Below, one piece after another: positions 28,526 to 37,557 of a stretch of 64,000 nt of DNA; position 1 is the stretch's first letter, and each line of letters starts with the position of its first letter. The stretch is taken from positions 767,395 to 831,394 of the forward strand of contig NZ_GG703817.1 in the NCBI RefSeq assembly GCF_000156395.1, given 5' to 3'. The stretch is from Providencia rustigianii DSM 4541. Lineage in GTDB: Bacteria > Pseudomonadota > Gammaproteobacteria > Enterobacterales > Enterobacteriaceae. Made by a program: the position numbers and the translations under genes. A model generated the notes under the pieces. The model saw only the letters and a list, made by a program, of their open reading frames with translations, was not told the DNA's origin and made no database searches.

Positions 28526-29632
28526 TTAACGTAACAGGCTTAAAACACCCTGCGGAACCTGGTTAGCTTGCGCCAACACAGCAGTACCCGCTTGTTGCAG
28601 AATCTGACCACGGCTCATGTTAGAAACTTCTGTCGCGAAGTCAGCATCTTGGATACGGCTACGTGCTGCGCTCAGGTTGTTAACAGAGTTGTTCAGGTTG
28701 TTGATAGTAGATTGGAAACGGTTTTGAATCGCACCTAATTTAGAACGGCTTTCATCAACAGTGTTGATAGCTTTGTCTAAAGTTGCCAGAGCGTCGTCTT
28801 TAACTTCTAATCCAGCAGGCATATCTTTGCCTGCACTTGGAGTAAACTCTTTAGCTCCAGCTTTTAAGTTAACTTGAGTTGCTGTTGTACCATCAACTTC
28901 AAAGTCTGAATTAGATACTAAATAGTCTTTACCACCTTCAGAAGCGATATATTTACCTGCAACAGCCACACCATCAACAGTATACTCTTTAACTGTTAAA
29001 CCAGTTTTATAAGTCGTACCACCTGTAACGCCTACTTTATCAGCAGTAACATCTGCTGTACCTTTAGCAGTAACACCTTTAATACCAGCTGGAGTTGCTT
29101 CAAACAGTTTATCGCTAGAAACACCTAAAGTGTCGTTATCTGTTTTATCTAAGCTGAATTTGATAACTTCTTTATCGTTAGTACCCACTTGGATACTCAT
29201 TTCAGTTTTTTCGCCGCTCAGAACTTTAACACCGTTAAACTGAGTTTGTTCTGAGATACGGTTGATTTCAGCTAAACGCTCAGTGACTTCGTTTTGGATT
29301 GAACTAATATCTGAATTAGAGTTAGAACCATTTTTTGCTTGAACAGTCAGCTCACGAATGCGTTGTAAGTTATCGTTGATTTCGTTCAACGCGCCTTCAG
29401 TTGTTTGCGCGATAGAAATACCGTCGTTTGCGTTACGTGAAGCTTGGCTTAAACCTTTGATGTTTGCTGTGAAACGGTTAGCAATTGCTTGACCCGCTGC
29501 ATCATCTTTTGCGCTGTTGATACGTGAACCAGAAGATAAACGCTCAATTGCTGAACCTAATACGCCTTGTGAACGGTTTAAGTTGTTCTGAGTAGTCAGA
29601 GAAAGAATGTTAGTATTAATGACTTGTGCCAT
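28526..29632 (-). CDS. fliC: Flagellin
   Basis: This 368-residue filament subunit is exported by the flagellar type III apparatus. The conserved N-terminal D0/D1 (MAQVINTNILSLTTQNNLNRSQ..., RLSSGSRINSAKDDAAGQAIANRF) and C-terminal D0 (QAGTAVLAQANQVPQGVLSLL) are intact. The variable middle (about 170-275) is short, so the exposed domain is small compared with E. coli. It is the only flagellin gene in the window. Ribosome binding site AGGA; transcribed from a sigma-28 promoter 190 bp upstream, across an ERIC element. Confidence 0.97.
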   Translation of the reverse strand: MAQVINTNILSLTTQNNLNRSQGVLGSAIERLSSGSRINSAKDDAAGQAIANRFTANIKGLSQASRNANDGISIAQTTEGALNEINDNLQRIRELTVQAKNGSNSNSDISSIQNEVTERLAEINRISEQTQFNGVKVLSGEKTEMSIQVGTNDKEVIKFSLDKTDNDTLGVSSDKLFEATPAGIKGVTAKGTADVTADKVGVTGGTTYKTGLTVKEYTVDGVAVAGKYIASEGGKDYLVSNSDFEVDGTTATQVNLKAGAKEFTPSAGKDMPAGLEVKDDALATLDKAINTVDESRSKLGAIQNRFQSTINNLNNSVNNLSAARSRIQDADFATEVSNMSRGQILQQAGTAVLAQANQVPQGVLSLLR

Positions 29633-29668
29633 GATGTATTCCTATTTTTTGTATGTTACACAGTGTTA

Positions 29669-29793
29669 ATACTCTAAATAATTCGGGCTGTATCTAGGCG
29701 GCTAGCGAAGGTATCCCTAGGAGCATACTGAAGTATGTGACTAGGGTGACTGAGTGCAGCCAACACCGATACAGCGTGAAGTATGACGAGTAT
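29669..29793. repeat. ERIC element inside the fliC 5' untranslated region
   Basis: A 125-bp ERIC bounded by ATACTC and GAGTAT, core CCCTAGGAGCATACTGAAG / TATGTGACTAGGG. It lies between the sigma-28 promoter (29824-29850) and the fliC start codon, so it should be transcribed as a long hairpin in the flagellin leader. Confidence 0.92.
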
Positions 29794-29823
29794 TCTGTTA
29801 AATAATTTTTGTCAGCAAATACA

Positions 29824-29850
29824 TTATCGGCGGCACCCAAAACCCCTTTA
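29824..29850 (-). promoter_or_regulatory. Sigma-28 promoter of fliC
   Basis: On the minus strand: TAAAGGGG, 11 bases, GCCGATAA. The -10 is a perfect match and the spacing is exact. Confidence 0.8.
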
Positions 29851-30032
29851 GCCATTTTTATGAAAATTTTTTATAAACATCAACGAAAGTGCATGGGAAT
29901 CCGTTTTTTTACGGATTAAATTTTTATAAAATTCTTCACATATGAATTATTTTGCAATCATTTTGATTCAATAAGCATAATTACCTGCTTTTTACGGTTT
30001 AACTCCCGCCATCATTATTTATCAGAATGATC

Positions 30033-30059
30033 TAATATTTTTCCCCAATCCGCCGATAA
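30033..30059 (+). promoter_or_regulatory. Sigma-28 promoter of fliDST
   Basis: TAATATTT, 11 bases, GCCGATAA; perfect -10 and 6/8 at -35. It lies 48 bp before fliD. Confidence 0.8.
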
Positions 30060-30106
30060 GGAACTACATAAGGTTTTATTTTTAGGGTTTATATTCAGGA
30101 GAGATC

Positions 30107-31543
30107 ATGGCAGGTATATCTACACTCGGCATCGGGGCTAATTTAGATTTAAACGTACAGATGGATCAATTAGAGGCAATGGAAAGACGCCGTCTAGATC
30201 CATTAACCCAGCAAAAAGCCAGTTATGATGCGCAAATTAGTGCATTTGGTAAGATGCAATCTTCATTGGAAAAACTCAAAAAAGCGGCGGAAGATCTTAA
30301 AAAGTACGAAGATATTAGTACCACTAAAGTTAATGGTGAATATAAATCATTTGATGTCAAAACTGATGGTAAAGCCATTGCTGGCGTTCATGATGTAACT
30401 GTTACACAACTTGCTAAAGCACAAACGGTTGCGACCAAAGGCCACAGTGACAATAAAGAGTTACTCGGTAATAGTGCCAAAGAGCGCACTATAACGATAA
30501 CTCAGCCTTCACAAAAAGAAGACAAAGATAAAATTGTCATCAAACTTGATGCTGGAAGTACCTCATTAATTGAGATTGCCGATGCGATCAATAAAACTGA
30601 TAAAGGCGTTTCTGCCTCGGTTATTAAAGACAAAGATAACCAATACCATTTAGTAGTGACCTCTAAAAAAGCCGGAACCGATAGCCGTATAAGCATTAAT
30701 GTTGAGGGTGATGATCAGCTAGCTAAAGTTTTAAATGTAGAATCAGTGATTGATGACAAGGGTAATGTCACCATCAAAGATAAAGATACCAGCGGTATGG
30801 AGCAAAAAGTCCCACCACAAAATGCTGAACTGATCATTGATGGTTTTGAATTAGAATCACAAACTAACGAAGCTAAAGATCTGTTTCCGGGTCTCACCTT
30901 ATCCCTGAAAAAAGAGAGTGAAGAAGGAAAAGCAGACCATTTAATTATCTCTGAAGATATCGAACCGGCTAAGGTCAAAATCAAAGCGTGGGTTGATGCC
31001 TATAATGAATTCCAAAATCTCGCGAAAGAGTTAACCAAATATACACCAAATAAAAATGGAACTACTCCAGATAAAACTAATGGCCCATTAATTGGAGATT
31101 CAACCTTACGCGTAATACAAAGTACTTTACGTACCCATGTTCGCAGCCCACAAAATAGTGGTGAATTGAACCTATTAAACAAAATGGGTATCAAGCAAAA
31201 GCTTGATGGCACGTTAGAAATTGATAACAAGAAACTTGATGCCGCGCTAAAAGATAACCCATCCAGCGTCAAAACTTTCTTTGCTGGTGATGGAAAAGAA
31301 ACGGGTTTTGCCACAGAAAACTTTAAATTTTTAAAAGAGACCTTAGATACGAAAGAAGGTACGTTGCATAACGCCACCGATGGTGTTCAACGTAAAAAGA
31401 AAAGCCTCGATAAACGTATTGAACAAACCAATAAACAAATTGAAAACACCATGGATATGCATCGTCGACAGTTCCAAAATCTCGACAAGATGATGAGTTC
31501 ACTTAACAGCACCACTAATTCATTAGGCAGACTTTTAGGTTAA
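30107..31543 (+). CDS. fliD: Flagellar cap (hook-associated protein 2)
   Basis: This 478-residue filament cap protein helps flagellin polymerise at the tip. The N-terminal FliD domain (STLGIGANLDLNVQMDQLEAMERRRLDPL) and the C-terminal FliD domain with a coiled coil (VQRKKKSLDKRIEQTNKQIENTM) are present. A GGAGAG site precedes the ATG. It is first in the fliDST operon, under a sigma-28 promoter. Confidence 0.95.
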   Translation: MAGISTLGIGANLDLNVQMDQLEAMERRRLDPLTQQKASYDAQISAFGKMQSSLEKLKKAAEDLKKYEDISTTKVNGEYKSFDVKTDGKAIAGVHDVTVTQLAKAQTVATKGHSDNKELLGNSAKERTITITQPSQKEDKDKIVIKLDAGSTSLIEIADAINKTDKGVSASVIKDKDNQYHLVVTSKKAGTDSRISINVEGDDQLAKVLNVESVIDDKGNVTIKDKDTSGMEQKVPPQNAELIIDGFELESQTNEAKDLFPGLTLSLKKESEEGKADHLIISEDIEPAKVKIKAWVDAYNEFQNLAKELTKYTPNKNGTTPDKTNGPLIGDSTLRVIQSTLRTHVRSPQNSGELNLLNKMGIKQKLDGTLEIDNKKLDAALKDNPSSVKTFFAGDGKETGFATENFKFLKETLDTKEGTLHNATDGVQRKKKSLDKRIEQTNKQIENTMDMHRRQFQNLDKMMSSLNSTTNSLGRLLG

Positions 31544-31548
31544 ACATA

Positions 31549-31947
31549 ATGTATCAACGTAAAGCCAACCAAGCCTATCAGCAGGTCAATTTGGAGAGTG
31601 AAATCACCAATGCGACCCCGTATCAACTGATCCAAATCCTGTTCAAAGGGGCATTAAGTGCCCTTAAGCGGGGAGAGATTTTTATGGAGCAGGGAAATGT
31701 GGCTGAAAAAGGTAAAGAAATCTCAAAAGCGATCGACATCATTGACACAGGCTTAAAACAATCGCTAAATTATGAGGCAGGTGGCGAGCTTGCTGAAAAT
31801 TTAGCAAGTTTGTATGAATATATGACGATGCAGTTGCTTCGCGCCAATTTAGAAAACAACGTGGCTTATGTCCAAGAAGTTTATCAATTACTCTCCGATA
31901 TCGCCTCTGCGTGGCAACAAATCGGTGCAAATGTGGATGAAAGATAA
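31549..31947 (+). CDS. fliS: Flagellin chaperone FliS
   Basis: This 132-residue helical export chaperone binds the flagellin C-terminus. The family start YQVNLESEITNATPYQLIQILFKGAL and the later LEQ/LSDIASAWQQI region are present. It is 5 bp after fliD. Confidence 0.95.
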   Translation: MYQRKANQAYQQVNLESEITNATPYQLIQILFKGALSALKRGEIFMEQGNVAEKGKEISKAIDIIDTGLKQSLNYEAGGELAENLASLYEYMTMQLLRANLENNVAYVQEVYQLLSDIASAWQQIGANVDER

Positions 31948-32326
31948 CCAGGTGGACAATAAAAATCCTCTCTATTTACTTGAAGTATATCGCAATGTCT
32001 TAATTTTAAGTGAAAATTTAGTTGCCCTCGCTAAATCCGGGGAATGGGAGACGCTGATCTCCCGCGAAACAGACTATGTCCTTGCCGTTGAAAATCTCAC
32101 TGCATTGACTCATGATTTCGAGCAGCACCAACCCATTACTGAAGACTTTATTCAGTTACTACACCAGATCATTGAAAATGAAAGAATAACAAAAGAATAC
32201 TTACAAAATCATTTGAATTTTTTAAGTAAAGAAATGAAACATCTTGACCAACAAAAGGTATTAAATAATAGTTACGGCCAGTTCGATGAACCCGACACTC
32301 CACGGGTTATTAAGCCCCTTGAGTAG
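31931..32326 (+). CDS. fliT: Flagellar export chaperone / FlhDC regulator FliT
   Basis: From ATG 31931 the product is 131 residues, all-helical. FliT binds FliD and, in Salmonella, inhibits FlhDC. The conserved body starts around PLYLLEVYRNVLILSENLVALA. ATG 31931 and ATG 31937 both overlap the fliS end; which is used cannot be decided. The longer frame to 31868 is internal to fliS and unlikely. Confidence 0.85.
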   Translation: MWMKDNQVDNKNPLYLLEVYRNVLILSENLVALAKSGEWETLISRETDYVLAVENLTALTHDFEQHQPITEDFIQLLHQIIENERITKEYLQNHLNFLSKEMKHLDQQKVLNNSYGQFDEPDTPRVIKPLE

Positions 32327-32332
32327 GATTTA

Positions 32333-32360
32333 AAGTGTCAGGAAATCTAACCTGACGCTT
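32333..32360. terminator. Hairpin after fliT, no U-tract
   Basis: AAGTGTCAGG / CCTGACGCTT with an 8-nt loop, 10 bp after the fliT stop. There is no T-run, so termination is uncertain. Confidence 0.4.
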
Positions 32361-32469
32361 ATCTGAGTATGATAAAAAGAATGGGTTTAATACTTACTGT
32401 CAGTTAGCTCCCCGAATCACAGTTAATGCGTCTCGGGAAGCCTTCAAAGTAGATAGGATTAACCTGAGC

Positions 32470-32976
32470 TTACTGCTGTTTTAATCGCTGCTGCTTCTTC
32501 AATTTTTTCAGTAACATATTGCGTTTCAACGTCGATAAATGGTCGATAAAAACTTTACCATTCAAGTGGTCAATTTCATGTTGCATCACAATCGCTAAAA
32601 ACTCATCGCTATCAACAATAAACTCATTGCCATCACGGTCAAATGCTTTGACTTTAACGCGTTGAAAACGGGGTACATCTGCATAAACATCAGGCACAGA
32701 CAGACAGCCTTCTTGATAGCTTGTCTCCCCTTCACTCTCAATGATTTCCGGATTAATAAAAACCATTGGCTGATTACGCTCTTCAGAAATATCAATCACC
32801 ATAATGGCTTTGGTTTCTGCGATCTGCGGCGCCGCCAGACCAATACCAGTGTCAGTGCTGTACATGGTTTCGATTAAATCATCGATTAATGTTTGTACTG
32901 CGGCGAAATCCGTGACTGGCGCGCATTTAATACGCAATCTTTCATCTGGAATTTCAATAATTTCTCTTACTGCCAT
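32470..32976 (-). CDS. def: Peptide deformylase
   Basis: This 168-residue Fe2+/Zn2+ peptide deformylase removes the formyl group from nascent proteins. All three motifs are intact: GIGLAAPQ (44-51), EGCLS (89-93, metal Cys91) and HEIDH (133-137). It stands alone between fliT and an exported protein, not beside fmt as the housekeeping def does in enterics. It is therefore likely a second copy, with possible relevance to deformylase-inhibitor tolerance. Confidence 0.92.
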   Translation of the reverse strand: MAVREIIEIPDERLRIKCAPVTDFAAVQTLIDDLIETMYSTDTGIGLAAPQIAETKAIMVIDISEERNQPMVFINPEIIESEGETSYQEGCLSVPDVYADVPRFQRVKVKAFDRDGNEFIVDSDEFLAIVMQHEIDHLNGKVFIDHLSTLKRNMLLKKLKKQQRLKQQ

Positions 32977-33524
32977 CTCTAAAATCCTGTTAATTCAATT
33001 ACTTTTATTCAAGCCTCTGTGAATTAGTATCGCTCTTTTTTTACACAGAAAAGATGCAAAAAATGGCAAAGTCGCTTGAATATGAAAAATTCACAGAAAA
33101 ATAACATGATATTGTGAAAAATACATCAGAAATCATCAGAAAAATCACTGATGAGCGGGGTTTATGGAGGATTTATGAAATTAAATCCATCTAAATAGGA
33201 TTGGCTATCTTAGATAGTGATTGTTACTCAACTTAATACAATTAGATTTATTGCAAAATATAAAACTAAAATTACCCTTAAATGTAGTATGAAAATAGAT
33301 TTATTTTTCTTTATCGCTAGATAGAAATGTTACATTAAAATTACATTTGCTTTTATTATATTTATTGAACTTCAATACGTTTTTTATCATACACAAACAC
33401 ACAGAAACTGACTTTTTTAATAATTAGTCATAATTATTAACTTTGCTTTTTCTACCATTTCATTGAAGATGAGAATCTACTTAATTGTTATCTCATATCT
33501 CTAATTTTAATAAATGGGGTTCTT
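32977..33524. other. AT-rich intergenic region, 548 bp
   Basis: Divergent region between def and a DUF4822-like gene. I see no ORF, RNA gene or repeat. Promoters are presumably here. Confidence 0.4.
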
Positions 33525-34007
33525 ATGAAATTAAAACCGATTATTGCTGCCCTGATCGTCATGTCGACGACTACTGCATTTACCGCACACGCGAATTCTA
33601 CGGCACCTGTTGAAAAATCAGCGATAAGTGCAAAGAAAAATAATGCTTATGAAGACATTATGATCAACAAAGTTTGGGTGACAACTGAAGCCGTAGATCA
33701 AGATAAAAAAGGGGTAGAAGCGACAAACAGTCAAGTCGCAAACTTCTTCGGGTTAGCTGAATATTACCCGGATGGTACATTTAAAATGCTAACCCTTGAA
33801 GGCGCACCTAAAATGCAAGGTGATTGGTCATTTAGTGAAGATGGTAAAAACCGTTCACTGACAGCAAAAAATGATAAGGGCGAAGTACTATTCACTCGTG
33901 TTGTTGAAAACGTGACTGTAACGCCAGAAGAATATACTTATCGCATCTACCCATCTCAGGATGATAAAACAAAGTATTTTGATATCGTGCATAAAGTGAA
34001 AAAATAA
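33525..34007 (+). CDS. Exported DUF4822-like protein
   Basis: This 160-residue protein has a signal peptide cleaved after AHA near residue 23. The mature beta-rich domain includes a WVTTEAVDQDKKGVEA..NSQVANFFGLAEYYPDGTF block that I associate with DUF4822. There is no cysteine. It is probably periplasmic. Function unknown. Ribosome binding site: GGGG 8 bp upstream of ATG. Confidence 0.75.
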   Translation: MKLKPIIAALIVMSTTTAFTAHANSTAPVEKSAISAKKNNAYEDIMINKVWVTTEAVDQDKKGVEATNSQVANFFGLAEYYPDGTFKMLTLEGAPKMQGDWSFSEDGKNRSLTAKNDKGEVLFTRVVENVTVTPEEYTYRIYPSQDDKTKYFDIVHKVKK

Positions 34008-34015
34008 TTCCCCCC

Positions 34016-34057
34016 TAGATGGATATTTATACCTGTTGGAATTTAAATATCCATCTA
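34016..34057. other. Perfect 14-bp hairpin after DUF4822-like gene
   Basis: TAGATGGATATTTA (34016-34029) and its exact complement (34044-34057) with a 14-nt loop lie 9 bp after the stop codon. There is no U-tract, so it may be a 3'-end stabiliser or inefficient terminator. Confidence 0.5.
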
Positions 34058-34314
34058 AAAATATAATCATAATTTAAATAAAAATCACACCATTGAAATA
34101 ATAATAAAAATAGCCCACGCATAGAAATATTTATATTCCTCGAATCAATCCTATTGTATCAATAAGAATCAAACACGGTTTTTCCGAGTTGATTAAAACA
34201 AAAAACGGATTTTACCTAGCAAAATATTTTTTTTATTATTCGCTCTCCGCTTATAAATAGAGATTGATATTAATTATCTCTATATATTTTTTCACGTTAT
34301 ATGGAAATTTCGTT

Positions 34315-35448
34315 ATGAAAAATAAAATATTATTATGTAATCTCAGCACAATCATCCTTACCTCTTTATTCTCTCAATCATTCGCTAGCAATGACTACAA
34401 TATGAAAATCAATGCTCCTTATGATTATCCTGAACATAGGCATGAAGATAACAGTTATAATATTAAAATGGATGATAATGCTATATCATTAAATGATGAC
34501 ACTGTAAACAAAAACACCCCAATCAATATAAGTACAATTCTTGATGATGCTATTACACTATTTATTGTTCAACCCCATTTACAAGAATTAGATAATAAAG
34601 AAGTTAATACCACATATACCGATAACACCCCTAACTTTCTTAATACTGATGATGAATCATGGGCTTTCATACACTCAATGCAAAGAATGATAGATGTAAA
34701 TAAAGACCATACTAATAAAAATAAACAGTATATTGATAATATTAAAACCTCTGTAGAAGACTTAACTAATGACATTAACTCTAATAAGAGTAAACATGAG
34801 AAAAATGAAAATGATATTAATGAATTAATAGATTCCATATCAAAATTAACGCAAAACACTAAAGATAGTGAAAATAGAAGTCAAAGATATGCAGATAGAG
34901 AGATAGCTGATTACGAAGAATATACAAAAGAAGCCATTGAAATTTCGTATAGAAAAAATCATGATGAGATAGAAAAATTGAATACCGCTATCTTAGAGTT
35001 AAATACAGAAATAAAAAATACTGATGAATTAACTAGTCTATCAATCGATGAAGCAGAAAAAAATAGCAAAGCCCACGCTGATTTAATTTTGCGTAACCAA
35101 CAAATGCTCAACATTGAGCGTTTTGATAAAATCGACAAGCAAAATAATCTCCATACTCGACAATTTAAGCAAATAAACACTAAATTCGACCATCTGGAAA
35201 GTAAAATCAATCAAACTGCTCGTGATGCGAATGCAGGTATTGCAGCTGTCGCAGCCATGACCAATATTCCATATACCTCAGGAACCCGTTTTAGTGCTGG
35301 TTTGGGTATGGGTAATTTTAAAAATGGAAAAGCCATTGCCGCCGGAGCACAATATCAGGTAAAACAAAATCTGAATCTGCGTAGTTCAATTTCATGGAAT
35401 AACTCCGATAGCGCGGTTATTGGCGCTGGTGTCGCCTACGGCTGGTAA
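34315..35448 (+). CDS. Trimeric autotransporter-like (YadA-anchor) surface protein
   Basis: This 377-residue protein has a signal peptide (KNKILLCNLSTIILTSL.. cleaved after SFA). A low-complexity Asp/Asn-rich stretch follows, then a long coiled-coil stalk (about 110-290, heptad-like with many Lys/Glu/Asn). It ends in a YadA-type anchor: DANAGIAAVAAM near 307, then four strands finishing GAGVAYGW. There is no head domain of the YadA or Hia kind. It probably forms a short fibre on the surface. The start is ATG 34315, preceded by GGAA; the frame to 34264 is longer. Confidence 0.8.
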   Translation: MKNKILLCNLSTIILTSLFSQSFASNDYNMKINAPYDYPEHRHEDNSYNIKMDDNAISLNDDTVNKNTPINISTILDDAITLFIVQPHLQELDNKEVNTTYTDNTPNFLNTDDESWAFIHSMQRMIDVNKDHTNKNKQYIDNIKTSVEDLTNDINSNKSKHEKNENDINELIDSISKLTQNTKDSENRSQRYADREIADYEEYTKEAIEISYRKNHDEIEKLNTAILELNTEIKNTDELTSLSIDEAEKNSKAHADLILRNQQMLNIERFDKIDKQNNLHTRQFKQINTKFDHLESKINQTARDANAGIAAVAAMTNIPYTSGTRFSAGLGMGNFKNGKAIAAGAQYQVKQNLNLRSSISWNNSDSAVIGAGVAYGW

Positions 35449-35483
35449 TCTCTAGCTAACCGATATCTTTTTTTGCCATAGTC

Positions 35484-35518
35484 ATTAGCATCGATGCAAG
35501 TCGGTGCTAATTTATTTA
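35484..35518 (+). terminator. Intrinsic terminator after autotransporter gene
   Basis: ATTAGCATCGA pairs with TCGGTGCTAAT (one G-U) around a 6-nt loop, then TTTATTT. Confidence 0.75.
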
Positions 35519-35718
35519 ACGTTCAATTATCAATACCTCATATTCTTTATCTTTATTTTAAATAAATCTAATTTATGCAATTAATAGCACAATTAGTTCA
35601 TTATATATGGATCCCTACCCTTTAATTATTCATCATATAATTGCAACCATTTCAGTGACTCTATACAATGCTCAGCTTTCCAAAATCTGTTGGCATAATT
35701 TTTTATTAAGTGATTACT

Positions 35719-36174
35719 GTGAAACTACTTTTTTCTCTTTCATTAACCACTGCGATTCTATCTGGTGTCTGGGCGTGGGTCGCCGACCTATTCGGTTTAA
35801 TTAGCTGGGCGGGCTTCTTAGGCTGTACGGCATACTTTGCCTACCCAAAAGAAGGCGTCAAAGGATTATTGGTTACTTTATTTACTGCTCTTAGCGGTGT
35901 TGTATGGGGTTTAGCAATTATTCATAGCGATAAACTCACCCATGACCTTCCTAATTTTGCTGGCTATTTGGTGACTACCATCGTTGCTTTTGTGATGTGT
36001 TTTCAAGCGCAGAAGTCTTGGCTGGCTTATATTCCGGGAACCTTTATTGGTGCCTGTGCGACCTTTGCCGCTCAAGGGAACTGGCAACTGACCATCCCGT
36101 CGCTGATTGTGGGTGTATTATTTGGTTATGCCATGAAGCAAAGTGGTCTTTGGTTAGTAAAAAAATTGGGATGA
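35719..36174 (+). CDS. ycdZ: DUF1097 inner-membrane protein, YcdZ-like
   Basis: From GTG 35719 this is a 151-residue membrane protein with about 5 transmembrane helices. It shares with E. coli YcdZ long conserved stretches: LLSWAGFLGCTAYFAYP near the N-terminus, and PGTFIGACATFAAQG and LFGYAMKQSGLWL near the C-terminus. Function unknown. An earlier in-frame GTG at 35710 is possible. Confidence 0.85.
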   Translation: MKLLFSLSLTTAILSGVWAWVADLFGLISWAGFLGCTAYFAYPKEGVKGLLVTLFTALSGVVWGLAIIHSDKLTHDLPNFAGYLVTTIVAFVMCFQAQKSWLAYIPGTFIGACATFAAQGNWQLTIPSLIVGVLFGYAMKQSGLWLVKKLG

Positions 36175-36231
36175 CATTAGCCTCATTTTATATCACCAAT
36201 TTTTCAAATAGATAACTCACTGCTTGCAGAA

Positions 36232-36260
36232 AGCCCTAAAAAATAGGGCTAAATATTTTT
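36232..36260. terminator. Bidirectional terminator between ycdZ-like and ABM genes
   Basis: AGCCCTA / TAGGGCT with a 5-nt A-loop; a T-rich tract follows on the plus strand (AAATATTTTTT). Confidence 0.65.
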
Positions 36261-36282
36261 TATATTGTCTGGAACGATAAAA

Positions 36283-36570
36283 TCAAAATGCACTATCCAT
36301 AAACACAAATTTTGGTTCGGCTCGTATATATTGGTTAATCATAGGAACTAACCGTTGAAAATGCTCTGATGCACAATGTGTCTCTAATGCATCTCTATCC
36401 GGCCACTCTTCAATAAAGATAAAATGTCCCGGTTCCTTTTCATCCACATACAGGTCATATGAAATACACAGTGGCTCTTTTTTTGTGGCTTCCACTAACT
36501 CTTTATAAAAAGGGAGAACAATATCTATTGCTTCTGGTTTGATAAAATCTTCCGCGATTACTTTTAACAT
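36283..36570 (-). CDS. ABM-domain (antibiotic biosynthesis monooxygenase-like) protein
   Basis: This is a 95-residue single-domain dimeric alpha-beta barrel protein of the ABM/YgiN type (LKVIAEDFIKPE..., EPLCISYDLYVDEKEPGHFIFIEEWPDRDALETH). Members include quinol monooxygenases. Start ATG 36570 with AAAGGA upstream; the 11 codons to 36603 are discarded. Substrate unknown. Confidence 0.8.
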   Translation of the reverse strand: MLKVIAEDFIKPEAIDIVLPFYKELVEATKKEPLCISYDLYVDEKEPGHFIFIEEWPDRDALETHCASEHFQRLVPMINQYIRAEPKFVFMDSAF

Positions 36571-36749
36571 TGAATTTCCTTTTATATTTAATGTGTTAGC
36601 CATTTAATTTCATAAAGTAATTTTTATAACGTAATTCCTGAGCCTCTGCATGTTACAACGTTAACCTACCCTTGTCTTATCTAATTATGAAAATACACTC
36701 ACTAAAAAATAGGAAAATCAAACATTCTAACTATAATAAGAAATTATTT

Positions 36750-37109
36750 TTATTTATAAGATATTGAAGCCCCTGCAACTTTATTTAACTCACAACGTGT
36801 TATTTTAATATTAGAATTTGATAAGTATGCCGTGTTCATCAGTTGAAACATTGATTTACCATAATCATTTCCAACTGATTCTAATATTGAAATTTCATCC
36901 GTAATTCCTTGATCATTACGTAAAGTTATTGTGAAAAATGCCCTTTTATTATCTACATCTTGATTACCTAATGTTATCGTAGCAATTCTTTTTTCCATAT
37001 TAAGGTATGCAGTACAGTTATCTTTAAATGCTTTATTTATTTTAATTTCATTAGCCATTGAAAAATCTGAAGAAAACATACAAATCAATAAAATTAATTT
37101 AACTTTCAT
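36750..37109 (-). CDS. Small secreted protein of unknown function
   Basis: This 119-residue protein has a signal peptide cleaved after SMA (residue 19). The mature ~100 aa contains two Cys (DNCTAYLN, ITRCELN) and a C-terminal YGKSMFQLMNTAYLSNSNIKI segment. That segment loosely recalls the helix of small secreted B-subunit-like or pilin-like proteins; the resemblance is too weak to name. It is the third gene of an AT-rich cluster, 10 bp after a paralogous-type gene. Confidence 0.6.
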   Translation of the reverse strand: MKVKLILLICMFSSDFSMANEIKINKAFKDNCTAYLNMEKRIATITLGNQDVDNKRAFFTITLRNDQGITDEISILESVGNDYGKSMFQLMNTAYLSNSNIKITRCELNKVAGASISYK

Positions 37110-37119
37110 TATTAACTCT

Positions 37120-37533
37120 CTATTTAATAAAATTATTCATCAAATGTTTAACACAACCTGTTGAGTAAGAAAAAATAGTATGAACAGATAGATCAGGCAG
37201 GATAGCAATATAAACAAAACCATCATCATCAGAATTTAGATTACAAAGAAAAAAATCATTAGTTTTATATTTATATCCTGATGCAGTTTCTATCTCCACA
37301 GCCCAGTAATCAAAGTGGGATAGAAACCCCGTCTCATAGGGAAAAGAATGTCCTAGTTTAGTCGTGTTCATTTTTTTTAGATCACTGAAGTCGGCCGTGA
37401 TATGCAACATAGTATGAGGATAGTCTGTAGTATGCGTAACAGTAACAAATTTAAGATCTTGTAAAGAGCAATTCATAACATAGAAGTACCCAGTATGATT
37501 AGATGAAAATGTTTTTTCTGTTATATTTCTCAT
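37120..37533 (-). CDS. Unknown beta-rich protein, paralogue of the next gene
   Basis: This 137-residue protein has no signal peptide. It shares with the adjacent 37558-37965 product a pattern: an early YFYVMNCS-like strand, a central DYWAVEIETASG, an FFLCN segment followed by DDGFVYIAI, and a final S-x-GC. The spacings match, so the two are probably tandem duplicates. I do not recognise the family. AT-rich codon use unlike the flagellar genes around it. Confidence 0.6.
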   Translation of the reverse strand: MRNITEKTFSSNHTGYFYVMNCSLQDLKFVTVTHTTDYPHTMLHITADFSDLKKMNTTKLGHSFPYETGFLSHFDYWAVEIETASGYKYKTNDFFLCNLNSDDDGFVYIAILPDLSVHTIFSYSTGCVKHLMNNFIK

Positions 37534-37557
37534 TCTACCTCAGCTTTCTTTAAAAGA

